Part shown: positions 19,741 to 29,385 of the stretch, in pieces
Numbering within the stretch: position 1 is the first letter of the stretch
Layout of the letters: each line of letters starts with the position of its first letter
Assembly (NCBI RefSeq): GCF_028736215.1
Contig: NZ_CP117883.1
Location: forward strand, 6,510,001-6,574,000
Direction of reading: 5' to 3'
Length of the DNA stretch: 64,000 nt
DNA from: Mucilaginibacter sp. KACC 22773
GTDB taxonomy: Bacteria; Bacteroidota; Bacteroidia; Sphingobacteriales; Sphingobacteriaceae
The notes under the pieces: generated by a model
Database searches by the model: none
Seen by the model: only the letters and a program-made list of their open reading frames with translations
What the model was told of the DNA's origin: nothing
Position numbers and translations under genes: made by a program

Positions 19741-22700
19741 TTAGAATTTAAAAAGCCTGCTTGTCCCTGAGGTGTTTTTTATTGATACCTGTGCTGTTTT
19801 ATCGTTAATGAGAATAAACCTGGACGATTGGGAAAGAAACGAACTGCCATAGTAAAATTCCTGTTTAGCCTGGCTGCCATTTTTGTATGTTATAACAGCG
19901 CTTTGATCTGTATCATCTAATTTTAACATAGATACTTTAGCATTTAATTGAAAAATCCGGAGCGGCCCTAAATGTTCGCTTGCCGCCATCAGATAATTAT
20001 TGTTTGCACCCTTTAATTTTACAAGGGCTTTTCCATCTCCAGGTAAATATATCCCACTGCGCGCTATTGATAGGGGCGCAAAATTACCCTTGCCGTTACC
20101 CTTCAGCAGTAAGCCATTTAAGGCATCATACCTGCCAATAGAAACGTCGGTGCCAAAATCATTTCCGTTGATCAACAGATCGAGATTGCCGTCCGCGTCA
20201 AAATCGTCGGCCACCATCCCATTCAAAACAGAAACCTGCGCCTCAATTGGCAGCGGAGTTATGGTGAATTTACCCCCGCCATCGTTCCTGAAATAGCAGG
20301 ACTTCAACTCGGTGGCTTTAAGCCGTAAGGCATTTTTCATTTGATCGGCACTGAGCACATCTTGCATCGTTGCCTCGGCATATGAATGATAATTGGTGAA
20401 TTTGGCACGCAGGGTTATCATTTGCTTAACAGCATCTTCCCGTACATTTGCCGGGTATTCCCGTTTAATGTCGTCTTTACCCGGCAGGTACAACGATGGA
20501 AATGCATCAAACCGGTTTCTCTTGTCAAAGTCGCCTGCTGTAATAAAGGCCGGGAATTCGTCACTGGCCTGGTAAAGGGTATTGAGGCCGGTATTACCCA
20601 CTATGTAATCCATTCTGCCTGTATGCCTGAAATCGCCCGCAACTATTGAGTTCCACCATCCGGTTTTATTGCTAACGCCACTTTGGGCTGTAACGTTAAC
20701 AAATTTGCCGCCTGTATTTTTTAAGAAAGTTAGCGGCATCCATTCTCCGGCTAATATCAGGTCAGTTTTACCATCGTTGTCAAAGTCACTAAAAAGACCA
20801 TCGCATATCAACCCTATCTTTTTTAAATCTGGGGCAACTTCATTAGTTACATCGGTAAATTTTGCTTTTCCATCCTTTGTGTCATTTCTTAAAATATAGC
20901 TGTTCACCGATTCGGGGTATCTCCATGGTTCAACCCGTCCGGAAATAAACAGGTCTAATTTGCCGTCGTTATTATAATCAAAAGCTCTTATACACAATTT
21001 GCTTTTAAAACAAACCGGCAGCGCATCCTTTGCAAGCATAAAATGGCCCTTGCCGTCATTAATATATAAGCGGTCCTGGTATGCCGGATTGTTTGCGGCT
21101 GCTTTATAACCACTGCCGGTAATTAGTACATCAGGAAACCTATCGCCGTTTGAATCGAAAATCAGAATTCCGCCATCAAGATAGGCGTGATCATATTTCT
21201 TTTCTTCTAAAAGGCCCCGTTGTATAAATGTTCCGTTCTTTTGTTGAAAAAAGATCTGTGCCGGCTCTTTCAAATTTCCACCAACAACTATATCATCTAA
21301 GCCATCACTATTGATATCGCCGACTGACAGCGCCGGATTATATTCTGAAAGCTTATGCGGCAAAAGCTTTTGAATATTAAAGTCGGCATAATCTGTGTCA
21401 CGATGTATGTAGTTAATCGCACTTTTGCCCGTGATATTGGTAAATATCGGTACTTTTGGTTGTCCCGGATTTGCCCATGTATCGGTTTGGCCGGCATTAT
21501 TAATGTTTGCAGCCAAAGTTTGATCGGCAGCCACATTTAAAAATGTTTGCCTGTATTTGTTCGGCCATCTAACCACTACCGAATCTATGGTTTTGCATTT
21601 GCCTAACCCAAAATGTGCTATAGGCTGGATACTGGCAAGATAGCCCCGGTAAGGGTTGTTTTCATAAACCTGGTGTAAGCCGTGCTGGTAATATATATCA
21701 ACGAAGGTTCCAATTCCTTCGAGATTTTGATTTGATCCCTTAAACTTTATGTTAAGGTAGTGCTCCACATTTTCCTTATCCTCGCCGGCGGTATTTTTAT
21801 AAATTAGCGCCTCATCATTAATATTGTTGATCACAAGGTCCACTGCGCCATCATTGTTCAGGTCGGCATAGGCTGCACCATTTGAAAATGAGGGGATACC
21901 CAGGCCCCAATCCATGCTCACATCCTTAAATTGCAAACCATCCTGGTTACGGAAGGCGTAATTGTGAATTTTAACTGACGGTATCTGTTTAAGAACTTCG
22001 CTCTTAGGCGTTATTAAAAATGCATTGGATCTGTAAGCAATAAAATCATGATCTGTAACATCGCGCGGATAACCGTTGGTAACAATAACATCCCGAAAAC
22101 CATCATTATCAAAATCGGTTACCATCGGGGTCCAGCTCCAGTCTGTTTGGGCTACGCCGCTTAAAAAGCCTACCTCGCTAAATGCCGGGGGGCCAGCCTG
22201 GTTATTTTCTCCCATAGATGGACCTTGGTTCAGCTGTAATGTGTTTCGGACGTACTGATATTGATAACCATAATGGTCGAAATTTTGAATGGTATTATAG
22301 CTGCTCGGCCCCGACATCATTTTTTTTCGGTAATTATCAGCAGGGCTCATGTCCAGTTCAAATATATCGGCCAGTCCATCATTATTAATGTCCTCAATAT
22401 CCTGGCCCATGGCATTGAACGAGGTATGCTTAAAATACGCCTTCGACATATCTGTAAAGGTGCCATCATGGTTATTGATGTACAGGATATTATTAGATAG
22501 GAAGTCGTTGGTAACATATATGTCTTTCCAGCCATCAAGGTTAATATCAGCTATAGTTGCAGCATGCCCGTAACCTTCTATCTTGATGCCTGCCGCTAAC
22601 GACACATCTGTAAATACGGGATGCTTAAGTTTCGGATCCCAATCATTCCGGTACAATCGTCCCATGCTTCTCCCCGTGCCGCTAATATTAATAGGCCTGA

Positions 22701-23304
22701 ATTGGTTGGGGAATTCGGCTGGGTTCGGCTCATTAACGGTCAAATACATGTCAAGATCGCCATCATTATCATAGTCAAAAAAACTGGCCATTGTCGAGAA
22801 AAGACGGATATCGAGGCCGTATTCCTTTGCCTCCTCGTTGAACACAGGAATGCCATCTTTATTGAGCCCCTTGTTTATATACAGCAGGTTTTGTCTTTTT
22901 TGTGGATCATTGGCAAACGAATTACATACGTATATATCGGGCAGGCCATCGTTATTGATATCAATTACAGATGCACCCTTTCCCCATCGGCCCTTGCCAT
23001 CCACCCCTGCCATTGCAGTAACATCGTCAAACCTGAAGTTCCCCTTGTTGATATATAACTTATTGGGCACCATATTGCCAACAAAGTAAATATCCTGTAA
23101 TCCATCGTTATTAAAATCGCCTATACCCACGCCTCCGCCATTATACACAGTAGCGTTATCAATGGGGTTAATGGAGTCGTTTTCGGTGATCAGGTTATTA
23201 AAAACAATGCCCGAGCCGGAAGATGGCACTTGCACAAATAGTGTATGCTTTTTACAAGACCAAAGTGATACAGCAATGGTAAAACCTATGAGGAGCCTCT
23301 TCAT
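19741..23304 (-). CDS. Large FG-GAP/VCBS repeat lipoprotein with central ASPIC/UnbV domain
   Basis: I place the start at the ATG at 23304, giving MKRLLIGF and the lipobox SLWSC; the longer frame runs back through the terminator after susD. The ~1187-residue protein has an N-terminal FG-GAP propeller with many D-x-D/N-x-D-G motifs, a central ASPIC/UnbV domain (LNIKFKGSNQNLEGIGTFVD through VVVRWPNK), and a second set of FG-GAP repeats up to the C-terminus. No catalytic motif was recognised. It is the third gene of the leftward SusC-SusD cluster and is probably a surface-exposed glycan-binding or scaffold protein (inferred). Confidence 0.8.
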   Translation of the reverse strand: MKRLLIGFTIAVSLWSCKKHTLFVQVPSSGSGIVFNNLITENDSINPIDNATVYNGGGVGIGDFNNDGLQDIYFVGNMVPNKLYINKGNFRFDDVTAMAGVDGKGRWGKGASVIDINNDGLPDIYVCNSFANDPQKRQNLLYINKGLNKDGIPVFNEEAKEYGLDIRLFSTMASFFDYDNDGDLDMYLTVNEPNPAEFPNQFRPINISGTGRSMGRLYRNDWDPKLKHPVFTDVSLAAGIKIEGYGHAATIADINLDGWKDIYVTNDFLSNNILYINNHDGTFTDMSKAYFKHTSFNAMGQDIEDINNDGLADIFELDMSPADNYRKKMMSGPSSYNTIQNFDHYGYQYQYVRNTLQLNQGPSMGENNQAGPPAFSEVGFLSGVAQTDWSWTPMVTDFDNDGFRDVIVTNGYPRDVTDHDFIAYRSNAFLITPKSEVLKQIPSVKIHNYAFRNQDGLQFKDVSMDWGLGIPSFSNGAAYADLNNDGAVDLVINNINDEALIYKNTAGEDKENVEHYLNIKFKGSNQNLEGIGTFVDIYYQHGLHQVYENNPYRGYLASIQPIAHFGLGKCKTIDSVVVRWPNKYRQTFLNVAADQTLAANINNAGQTDTWANPGQPKVPIFTNITGKSAINYIHRDTDYADFNIQKLLPHKLSEYNPALSVGDINSDGLDDIVVGGNLKEPAQIFFQQKNGTFIQRGLLEEKKYDHAYLDGGILIFDSNGDRFPDVLITGSGYKAAANNPAYQDRLYINDGKGHFMLAKDALPVCFKSKLCIRAFDYNNDGKLDLFISGRVEPWRYPESVNSYILRNDTKDGKAKFTDVTNEVAPDLKKIGLICDGLFSDFDNDGKTDLILAGEWMPLTFLKNTGGKFVNVTAQSGVSNKTGWWNSIVAGDFRHTGRMDYIVGNTGLNTLYQASDEFPAFITAGDFDKRNRFDAFPSLYLPGKDDIKREYPANVREDAVKQMITLRAKFTNYHSYAEATMQDVLSADQMKNALRLKATELKSCYFRNDGGGKFTITPLPIEAQVSVLNGMVADDFDADGNLDLLINGNDFGTDVSIGRYDALNGLLLKGNGKGNFAPLSIARSGIYLPGDGKALVKLKGANNNYLMAASEHLGPLRIFQLNAKVSMLKLDDTDQSAVITYKNGSQAKQEFYYGSSFLSQSSRFILINDKTAQVSIKNTSGTSRLFKF

Positions 23305-23323
23305 AAAATGTAATTTAAATATA

Positions 23324-23358
23324 AGAAAAAAGCAGGCGGCTTTTAGGCCGCCCGCTTT
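23324..23358 (-). terminator. Rho-independent terminator between susD and the VCBS lipoprotein gene
   Basis: On the minus strand a GC-rich hairpin (12-bp arms at 23347-23358 and 23329-23340, one mismatch, 6-base loop) is followed by a T run. It begins 20 bases after the susD stop and ends 20 bases before the next start codon. It therefore probably lowers expression of the downstream VCBS gene relative to susCD. Confidence 0.8.
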
Positions 23359-23378
23359 CAAATTAACTGTAAAATAAA

Positions 23379-24938
23379 TTAATAGCCTGGGTTTTGATGA
23401 CCGTTAACTAATGGGTTATTATCCAGTTCGGCTTGAGGTATAGGTAATAATTCGTCTCTGTTGGCATGGAAATTAGCAATCGGCTCGGTAGTGAAATATC
23501 CCTTTTTACGCCATCTTAAAATGTCGATGTTGCGTACTTCTTCATCGCCCAGCTCTACCATTTTTTCGTGCATTAGGGCTTTAATCACGTCGCTTTTTGT
23601 AGTAACCGGAAATTGAGCCGTTGGATAAGGAGGCATAGCAACGTCCTGTCTTGCGCGCACCATATTAAGATAGGTTACAGCTCCGGGGATATCACCCAGC
23701 TCAATATTGCATTCGGCAAGATTAAGCAGAATTTCCGAATAACGTATAATACGCTGATTGTTTCCGGCGGGGTGAAAGCCGGCCGTAGCAGAACTTTCCT
23801 GGTAGATAATCATAAATTTACGCCAGCTGATTTTTTTGGTAACGCCGTTAACCACTGAAGAATTACCGTTTTGATCTCCATCAGTTAATACGCTTTGGCC
23901 ATTGTTATAAGTATCGCCGCTCTGGTAAACGCTGTATGAAAAACGCGGGTCTGTTTTGGCTGCGCCTGTTGCTGTGTTTTCAAATTCATTCAAATATTTG
24001 TTTGAAGGAATGAGATTTCTCCAGGCAACAGGGCAGTATTCCTGGTTTCTGACTGTAGATTGTGGTTCAGTCGCGCTTTCGCCACCCCAGTTGTAGTTAT
24101 TATCGCCTTTGTCTACAAATACAACTTCGAAAATTGACTCTGAATTAAACTCGGTCGCTAACTCAAAATTATCCAGGTAACGTGCGGTTAAAGAATATCC
24201 ATCTGCTCCTGAAGTTGGAATTTTAAGAAACGCTGCTTTGGCTCCGGCATAATCGCCTTGTTGCATCAATACCCTGCCCAGCATGGCATTGGCAGCGGAA
24301 GCGGTGGCCCGCCCCTTATCGGTAGCCGATTTTCCGGGCAATACTGCGGCAGCATCTTTCAAATCCTGAACAATTTGCGCATAAACCTCACTAACAGATG
24401 CACGTGGCTTATAATCGTTTGGACTTTTTGGCACTGTAGTTACCAACGGAACACCTCCCCACATACTAACCAGGTCAAAATAAGCCCAGGCGCGAAGAAA
24501 CTTTGCCTCGCCAACCGATTCATTCTTATCTGCAACATTGTCAGTAACATTGGGCGCATTGTCGGTTACCACGTTGGCGCGGAATATTACTGTGTACCAG
24601 CCATTCCAAACCGAGTTCATAACCGAGTTGGTAGGGTCATCGGTATTTTCATACAGTTGCCGGCGCGGAATTTCCAGTTGGCCGCCGCCAGGGAACACTT
24701 CATCGCTCCTGGTATCATGCAAATAATACCACTCGCGCGATACGAGGTTGTTTTGATGCATAACAGCGTAGATGGCGTTAACACCCGCCTTTAGTTGCGC
24801 TGCAGTTTTATAATAGTTACCTGTAGTAAGATTATTGGGGTCGGATGTATTTAGCGCTGTTTTTTTACAGGACAATACAATCACCGTTATCGTTAGTAAG
24901 ATAATGGTTGACAATAAATAAATTTTTCTATGTTTCAT
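23379..24938 (-). CDS. SusD/RagB-family outer-membrane glycan-binding lipoprotein
   Basis: The 519-residue protein starts with a lipoprotein signal (lipobox VLSC followed by KK) and has the SusD fold. N-terminal helical repeats (SVGEAKFLRAWAYFDLVSMWGGVPL) are followed by a substrate-binding region and a C-terminal SusD-like domain (YSEILLNLAECNIELGD, DILRWRKKGYF, LLPIPQAELDNNP). It caps the SusC barrel encoded 21 bases upstream and captures oligosaccharides. The surrounding enzymes point to xylan-derived ligands. It ends with a terminator before the next gene. Confidence 0.95.
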   Translation of the reverse strand: MKHRKIYLLSTIILLTITVIVLSCKKTALNTSDPNNLTTGNYYKTAAQLKAGVNAIYAVMHQNNLVSREWYYLHDTRSDEVFPGGGQLEIPRRQLYENTDDPTNSVMNSVWNGWYTVIFRANVVTDNAPNVTDNVADKNESVGEAKFLRAWAYFDLVSMWGGVPLVTTVPKSPNDYKPRASVSEVYAQIVQDLKDAAAVLPGKSATDKGRATASAANAMLGRVLMQQGDYAGAKAAFLKIPTSGADGYSLTARYLDNFELATEFNSESIFEVVFVDKGDNNYNWGGESATEPQSTVRNQEYCPVAWRNLIPSNKYLNEFENTATGAAKTDPRFSYSVYQSGDTYNNGQSVLTDGDQNGNSSVVNGVTKKISWRKFMIIYQESSATAGFHPAGNNQRIIRYSEILLNLAECNIELGDIPGAVTYLNMVRARQDVAMPPYPTAQFPVTTKSDVIKALMHEKMVELGDEEVRNIDILRWRKKGYFTTEPIANFHANRDELLPIPQAELDNNPLVNGHQNPGY

Positions 24939-24959
24939 AATATATCAATTTAATGATTG

Positions 24960-27900
24960 TTAAAATGTTGCCTGTAAGCCTGCCTGGAACGCTCTTGGCG
25001 AAGGATATTGGCCGTAGTCTATACCATTTGTAAGTGTTCCGTTTTTGGAGCCAACCTCAGGATCAAGCCCGGTGTATTTTGTAATCGTGAACAGGTTTGT
25101 GGATGATAAATAAAACCTCACTTTGCTTACATGACCGTCAGTAGCCGATTTAAGCCAGGCTGTAGGAAAATTGTAGCCAAGCTGAAGGTTTTTTAAACGA
25201 AGGTATGAGCCGTTTTCTACCCAGCGCGACGAAGGCCTTACGTTGCCGTTAGGGTCGCCGGAAATAGCCCTCGGGATAGTAGTATTGGTATTGTTGGGTG
25301 TCCAGGCCTTAAGCACGTTAACTCCGGAGTTAAATAACCTTGGCATACCTTCAAGAATGATTTTTTCGGCATTAAATATTTTATTGCCGTAAACACCCTG
25401 GAAAAACAAAGCAATGTCGAAATTTTTATAATTCGCCGAATAATTTAACGAATAAGTAAACTTAGGGAGATAACTGCCCAGGTTAACCCGGTCATTGGCA
25501 TCTATTTTGCCGTCGTTATTGATATCCTTAAATTTAATATCGCCTGGCGCTGCATTGGTTTGAGTAGCATGGCCGCTTACATCAGCTGCATTTTGGAATA
25601 TGCCTTCTACAACATAACCATAAAAATACTGGATGGATTGACCAACTACGGTGTTGGTAATCGGACCGCCGCCACCGAAATCTGCATCGCCGCCTGCCAC
25701 TATCGAACCGTTTGCAGTTCCTGTCAATGAGGTAACTTTATTTTTGTCTAAACCAAACACACCGGTTATATCAAATTTAAAGTCTCCGCTTGATTTATGG
25801 TAACCTGCGGTAAATTCAATACCTGTGTTTTGCATAGAGCCAACATTTGCAACCGGTGCACCAACGCCATCGCTTGGCGGTACCGGTACGGTTAAGATCA
25901 GGTTATTGGTCCTTCTCTTATAAACTTCCGCTGATAACGTAAACGTGTTTTGAAGTAAGCCGAGGTCAAGACCAATGTTTGTTGATTTGGTTATTTCCCA
26001 GTGAAGAAAATAATTACTTAATGCACTATAATAAGATCCGTTACCAGAGTTAGCACCTGTTGCCAAATTGCCAAAAGGATACGTTGTGCCACCTGCAGAA
26101 ACATTTGATACGTAAGGATAATTCCCCAACACAGTTCCATTTATCCCGGTAACGCCGTAACCGGCCCGTAGTTTTAATTCGCTGATTGTTTTAGAATTCT
26201 TCATGAAATCTTCCTGGTCAACCTTCCAGCCTACCGAAGCCGCAGGGAAGTTTTCATATTTGTGACCGGGGGCCCAAACTGACAAGCCATCGCGGCGTAT
26301 TGAACCGGAAATTAAATATTTCCCTTCAAAATCATAACCCACCCGGCCTACTAATGAATGCAGCACGTTGGTGCCATAAGTATAATTGGTGGTGATGTTG
26401 GTGGCGTTGTTAAGTGTGCGTATAATGTTGTTATTTTGGTTGCCAAAAGAGTTTTGGCTGTCACTCCGGTTGGTTTGCACTTCGTAAACTGCCACAGCCG
26501 AAACGTGGTGTTTGGCGAAGGTTTTGTCGAAAGTTAATTGCTGTGTATACAGGGTAGTAGTGCTGGTGCCGGTATTTTCGGTTATTGACGCAAGCGGGCT
26601 GCTTGAAGTACCCCCATCGTTATATATAGGAGTGTATTGTTCCTGCCTGTTTGTTCCGTAATCAATCCCGTAAGTAGAATTGAATTTTAACCATGGAGTA
26701 AACTTTACGGTTAAATAAGCGTTGCCACGTATTCCGAAACCAAAATTACGGTTCTCGTTAATTAATGCCTGTTCAATCGGGTTAACCGGGTCGGCGCCGT
26801 CAAAACTGTTCTGAGGGCCAAAAAAACCGCCAGGATTGTTTGGATTGTAAATAGGTATGTATGGCTGCATCCTTACCACATTGGTAATAGGCGTTCTGTT
26901 GCCGGGGGGGATCCCAAAACGCTGACGGGTTACCGAAACATTGAATGTTTCGCCGATGGTAATAAATTTATTCACATTATGATCAGAATTCATACGGTAG
27001 TTTTTCCGGCTGAAACTTGTACCCACGGTAATACCATCCTGATTAAAATAACCGGCGGAAGTAAAAAAATGTGAGTTATCATTGCCACCAGTTAACGAGA
27101 CATTATGCTGTTGCAAAACTCCTTTTTGGAAATAAGCGCTCTGCCAGTCTGTGTTGGTTTGGGCGAATGTTTGCGAAGAACCCGCATAAATAGGCAGATT
27201 AAAGTTTGCCGGTTGCAAACGCGGCGGTACTCCAATATTGGCAGCTCCGTCTAAAGCTCTTTCGTATTGTACATATTGGTTAGTGTTAAGGAGGTCATAT
27301 CGTTTAACAACTTCCTGAAATCCCGCGTACGAATCAAAATTTAACTGAACCTTACCACTGGAACCTTTCCTGGTTGTAATGATGATAACGCCGTTAGTTC
27401 CTCTTGAACCGTAAATCGCCGCAGCGCTCGCGTCCTTAAGTACATCAACTGATTGAATATCTCTTGGATCAAGAGCTCCGATAGAACCCGGAAAGCCGTC
27501 AATAATATACAAGGGATCGGATCCATAACCAACAGAACTCACGCCGCGTATTTGTACAATTGGAGCAGTACCTGGCGAGCCATTATTGGTAACCGTTAAA
27601 CCGGCTACCCGGCCCTGTAAAGCCTGGTCGACACCCCCAACAGGTAACGCTGATATTGTTTTGCCGCTTACCGACGAAACAGCGCCGGTTACACTGGCGC
27701 GCTTTTGTGTTCCGTAGCCAACAACAACAACTTCACTTAATGATTTAGAATCACTCCTTAATGATACGTTAATTACCGATTTGTCGGAAACGGTAACTTC
27801 CCTCGAGACATAACCTACAAAACTAAAAACAAGCACCGCCTGATCATTAGGTACTTCAATACGGAATACGCCATTGACATCGGATCCGACTGCAGTAGTA

Positions 27901-28118
27901 GTGCCTTTTAAGGTAACTGTTACGCCTGGTAATGCTAATCCTGTTTCATCGGTTACTTTACCGATTATAACCTTGCTCACGTTGGCTTTTATGACATCCG
28001 TATATGGCAGACCGGCCGGGCCATTACCCGCAAACGCGGAACTTATAATAGTAATGCTTATAAATACTATTACGACCGTCATTTTCATGAAAGTACTTAG
28101 TAAATATTTTTTTTTCAT
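24960..28118 (-). CDS. SusC/RagA-family TonB-dependent outer-membrane transporter
   Basis: The ATG at 28118 opens a protein of about 1052 residues with a signal peptide (MKKKYLLSTF...); the longer frame adds 22 unlikely residues. A carboxypeptidase-D-like regulatory domain (KVTDETGLALPGVTVTLKG) is followed by the VVVGYGTQKRASVTGAV plug start and the SusC signature LKDASAAAIYGSRGTNGVIII. The rest is a 22-strand barrel. There is no STN domain, unlike the two other SusC proteins in this window, which fits control by the HTCS rather than by an ECF sigma/FecR pair. It imports the oligosaccharide bound by the neighbouring SusD. Confidence 0.95.
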   Translation of the reverse strand: MKKKYLLSTFMKMTVVIVFISITIISSAFAGNGPAGLPYTDVIKANVSKVIIGKVTDETGLALPGVTVTLKGTTTAVGSDVNGVFRIEVPNDQAVLVFSFVGYVSREVTVSDKSVINVSLRSDSKSLSEVVVVGYGTQKRASVTGAVSSVSGKTISALPVGGVDQALQGRVAGLTVTNNGSPGTAPIVQIRGVSSVGYGSDPLYIIDGFPGSIGALDPRDIQSVDVLKDASAAAIYGSRGTNGVIIITTRKGSSGKVQLNFDSYAGFQEVVKRYDLLNTNQYVQYERALDGAANIGVPPRLQPANFNLPIYAGSSQTFAQTNTDWQSAYFQKGVLQQHNVSLTGGNDNSHFFTSAGYFNQDGITVGTSFSRKNYRMNSDHNVNKFITIGETFNVSVTRQRFGIPPGNRTPITNVVRMQPYIPIYNPNNPGGFFGPQNSFDGADPVNPIEQALINENRNFGFGIRGNAYLTVKFTPWLKFNSTYGIDYGTNRQEQYTPIYNDGGTSSSPLASITENTGTSTTTLYTQQLTFDKTFAKHHVSAVAVYEVQTNRSDSQNSFGNQNNNIIRTLNNATNITTNYTYGTNVLHSLVGRVGYDFEGKYLISGSIRRDGLSVWAPGHKYENFPAASVGWKVDQEDFMKNSKTISELKLRAGYGVTGINGTVLGNYPYVSNVSAGGTTYPFGNLATGANSGNGSYYSALSNYFLHWEITKSTNIGLDLGLLQNTFTLSAEVYKRRTNNLILTVPVPPSDGVGAPVANVGSMQNTGIEFTAGYHKSSGDFKFDITGVFGLDKNKVTSLTGTANGSIVAGGDADFGGGGPITNTVVGQSIQYFYGYVVEGIFQNAADVSGHATQTNAAPGDIKFKDINNDGKIDANDRVNLGSYLPKFTYSLNYSANYKNFDIALFFQGVYGNKIFNAEKIILEGMPRLFNSGVNVLKAWTPNNTNTTIPRAISGDPNGNVRPSSRWVENGSYLRLKNLQLGYNFPTAWLKSATDGHVSKVRFYLSSTNLFTITKYTGLDPEVGSKNGTLTNGIDYGQYPSPRAFQAGLQATF

Positions 28119-28749
28119 ATTTTGGTTTGTTAATTGAAAACATTGGTTTAGAAATTGGTAAGATTTAGCGCTTTTATCAAACACACTATGGTATTACATA
28201 TGGTTAGCTTATGTATGGATTACCGTTATTCACAGAAATAAATCATATATTTTAGCTAACACTACCTTTGGTTTAATAAAAGACTGTTTACTTAATTGGT
28301 TGCTTAACCGGTAACCTGCATCATCAGATTTATTAATCATAGAATCCATGATATCGATTACCGATGTAGTTTACTGCGGGCCACAAGCGGTGGCCGGCAA
28401 AACAAGTTTTTTGGGTTTAATCTCTCATAAGTACACTTCAGAAAAGGTTTGCAATCGATTGTAGAGCCGGGCCTGTTTGTAATTTTCCTGAATACGACAA
28501 ATAGTATACAGGTCGATCAAGCATTAATAACTTAACTCAAAATTTACAGAACTTGCCGGGTCGGCTTTATTGGTTTATAGTTCAGCAGCTGTTGATAAGA
28601 ATATAGCCGCTTTGCAACAGTAAAGTTACGTTTGAAGCAAATTTAGGTACCCAATTTTTTAACATAAAAACACAACATTTGTCAACTTATACGATATACA
28701 CCATCAACTACCGGCGTCGCAAAAGTTAAAGCGAGATCTTCTTCTGAAT

Positions 28750-28788
28750 AAACCGCCAATTTTTTTTTGATTAAAAAATTGGCGGTTT
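28750..28788. repeat. Perfect 16-bp inverted repeat (hairpin)
   Basis: AAACCGCCAATTTTTT (28750-28765) is repeated inverted at 28773-28788 with a 7-base loop. The GC pairs are at the base and the A/T run is next to the loop, which is unusual for a standard terminator. A T-rich tract follows on the plus strand near 28799. It could be a terminator or part of an old mobile element. Confidence 0.6.
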
Positions 28789-29154
28789 AAAGGCAATAAA
28801 ATTTTTTATTATACATATGTGTTAAAAAGTTGCTGAAATGTTTGCCACCGGAATGCTTCACAATTGTTTTGTTTTTTTTGGATGCTATGTAAGAATATTA
28901 TTAAAAGATAGCGTTGGCTTAATCTACTGTTGGGTTCTTTATATCAAAAATACTGATGGATAAATCCGGAACTGATCAAACGTTGAGCATTATTCAACGA
29001 AATTTGATCCCTTCAAAAAAATAACATTTAGCAGTATTTTAAAAAACAATCCCTAATTTGATTACAGGGTTTACAGCCAGGCCTCATAAAATGCCGGTGA
29101 GGTTTTGAAGTAAAAACAGGCAATAACCACTAAAGCACATTGTGGTAACAAAGT

Positions 29155-29374
29155 ACGATTCTCGTCGGCACCACATACGCCCAATTCAAAAAACAATCAA
29201 AATCTTGCAAATCAAATATTTACAGGCTTTTGATTTTGGTAAAATGTCCATTTTATGCATCTTTTTTCACTGTTCTGGCGAGTTTTAAAGCGTTTTTTGG
29301 CCCATTACCGAGTTACTCACCAAAGTGTCATAATTAACTGATAGTGAATCGTGTTCGATTCCCCTACGGGCTAC
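29155..29374. other. Attachment-site-like segment: two tRNA-3'-end-like fragments and an inverted repeat
   Basis: The fragment at 29155-29175 (ACGATTCTCGTCGGCACCACA without one base at each end) and the one at 29353-29374 (from GTTCGATTCC to GGGCTAC) each look like the T-loop plus acceptor end of a tRNA gene, but no 5' tRNA half is present. Between them lies an 18-bp inverted repeat with three mismatches (29195-29212 and 29218-29235). Such an arrangement resembles the ends left by tRNA-targeting integrative elements. No integrase gene remains, so this is an inference. Confidence 0.35.
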
Positions 29375-29385
29375 TACAATAAGTT

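Larger units (their letters stand above)
28119..29385. other. AT-rich gene-free region upstream of the xylan susC
   Basis: About 1.27 kb without any frame that looks coding on either strand. It must include the promoter of the leftward susC gene. It also contains a 17-bp palindrome GTTGA-N7-TCAAC (28982-28998), a 16-bp perfect hairpin (28750-28788), and, in its last 230 bases, tRNA-3'-end-like fragments and an integrase-type inverted repeat. No tRNA can be folded here. Confidence 0.5.

Noticed and set aside
24258..24794. A 178-codon frame antisense to susD.
   Set aside because: Mirror of a clear SusD gene; composition rich in Cys, His and Ile as expected for a shadow frame.
29155..29374. Possible tRNA genes, because of TTCGATTC and acceptor-like ends.
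   Set aside because: No D-arm, anticodon arm or matching 5' acceptor strand can be found upstream of either fragment.
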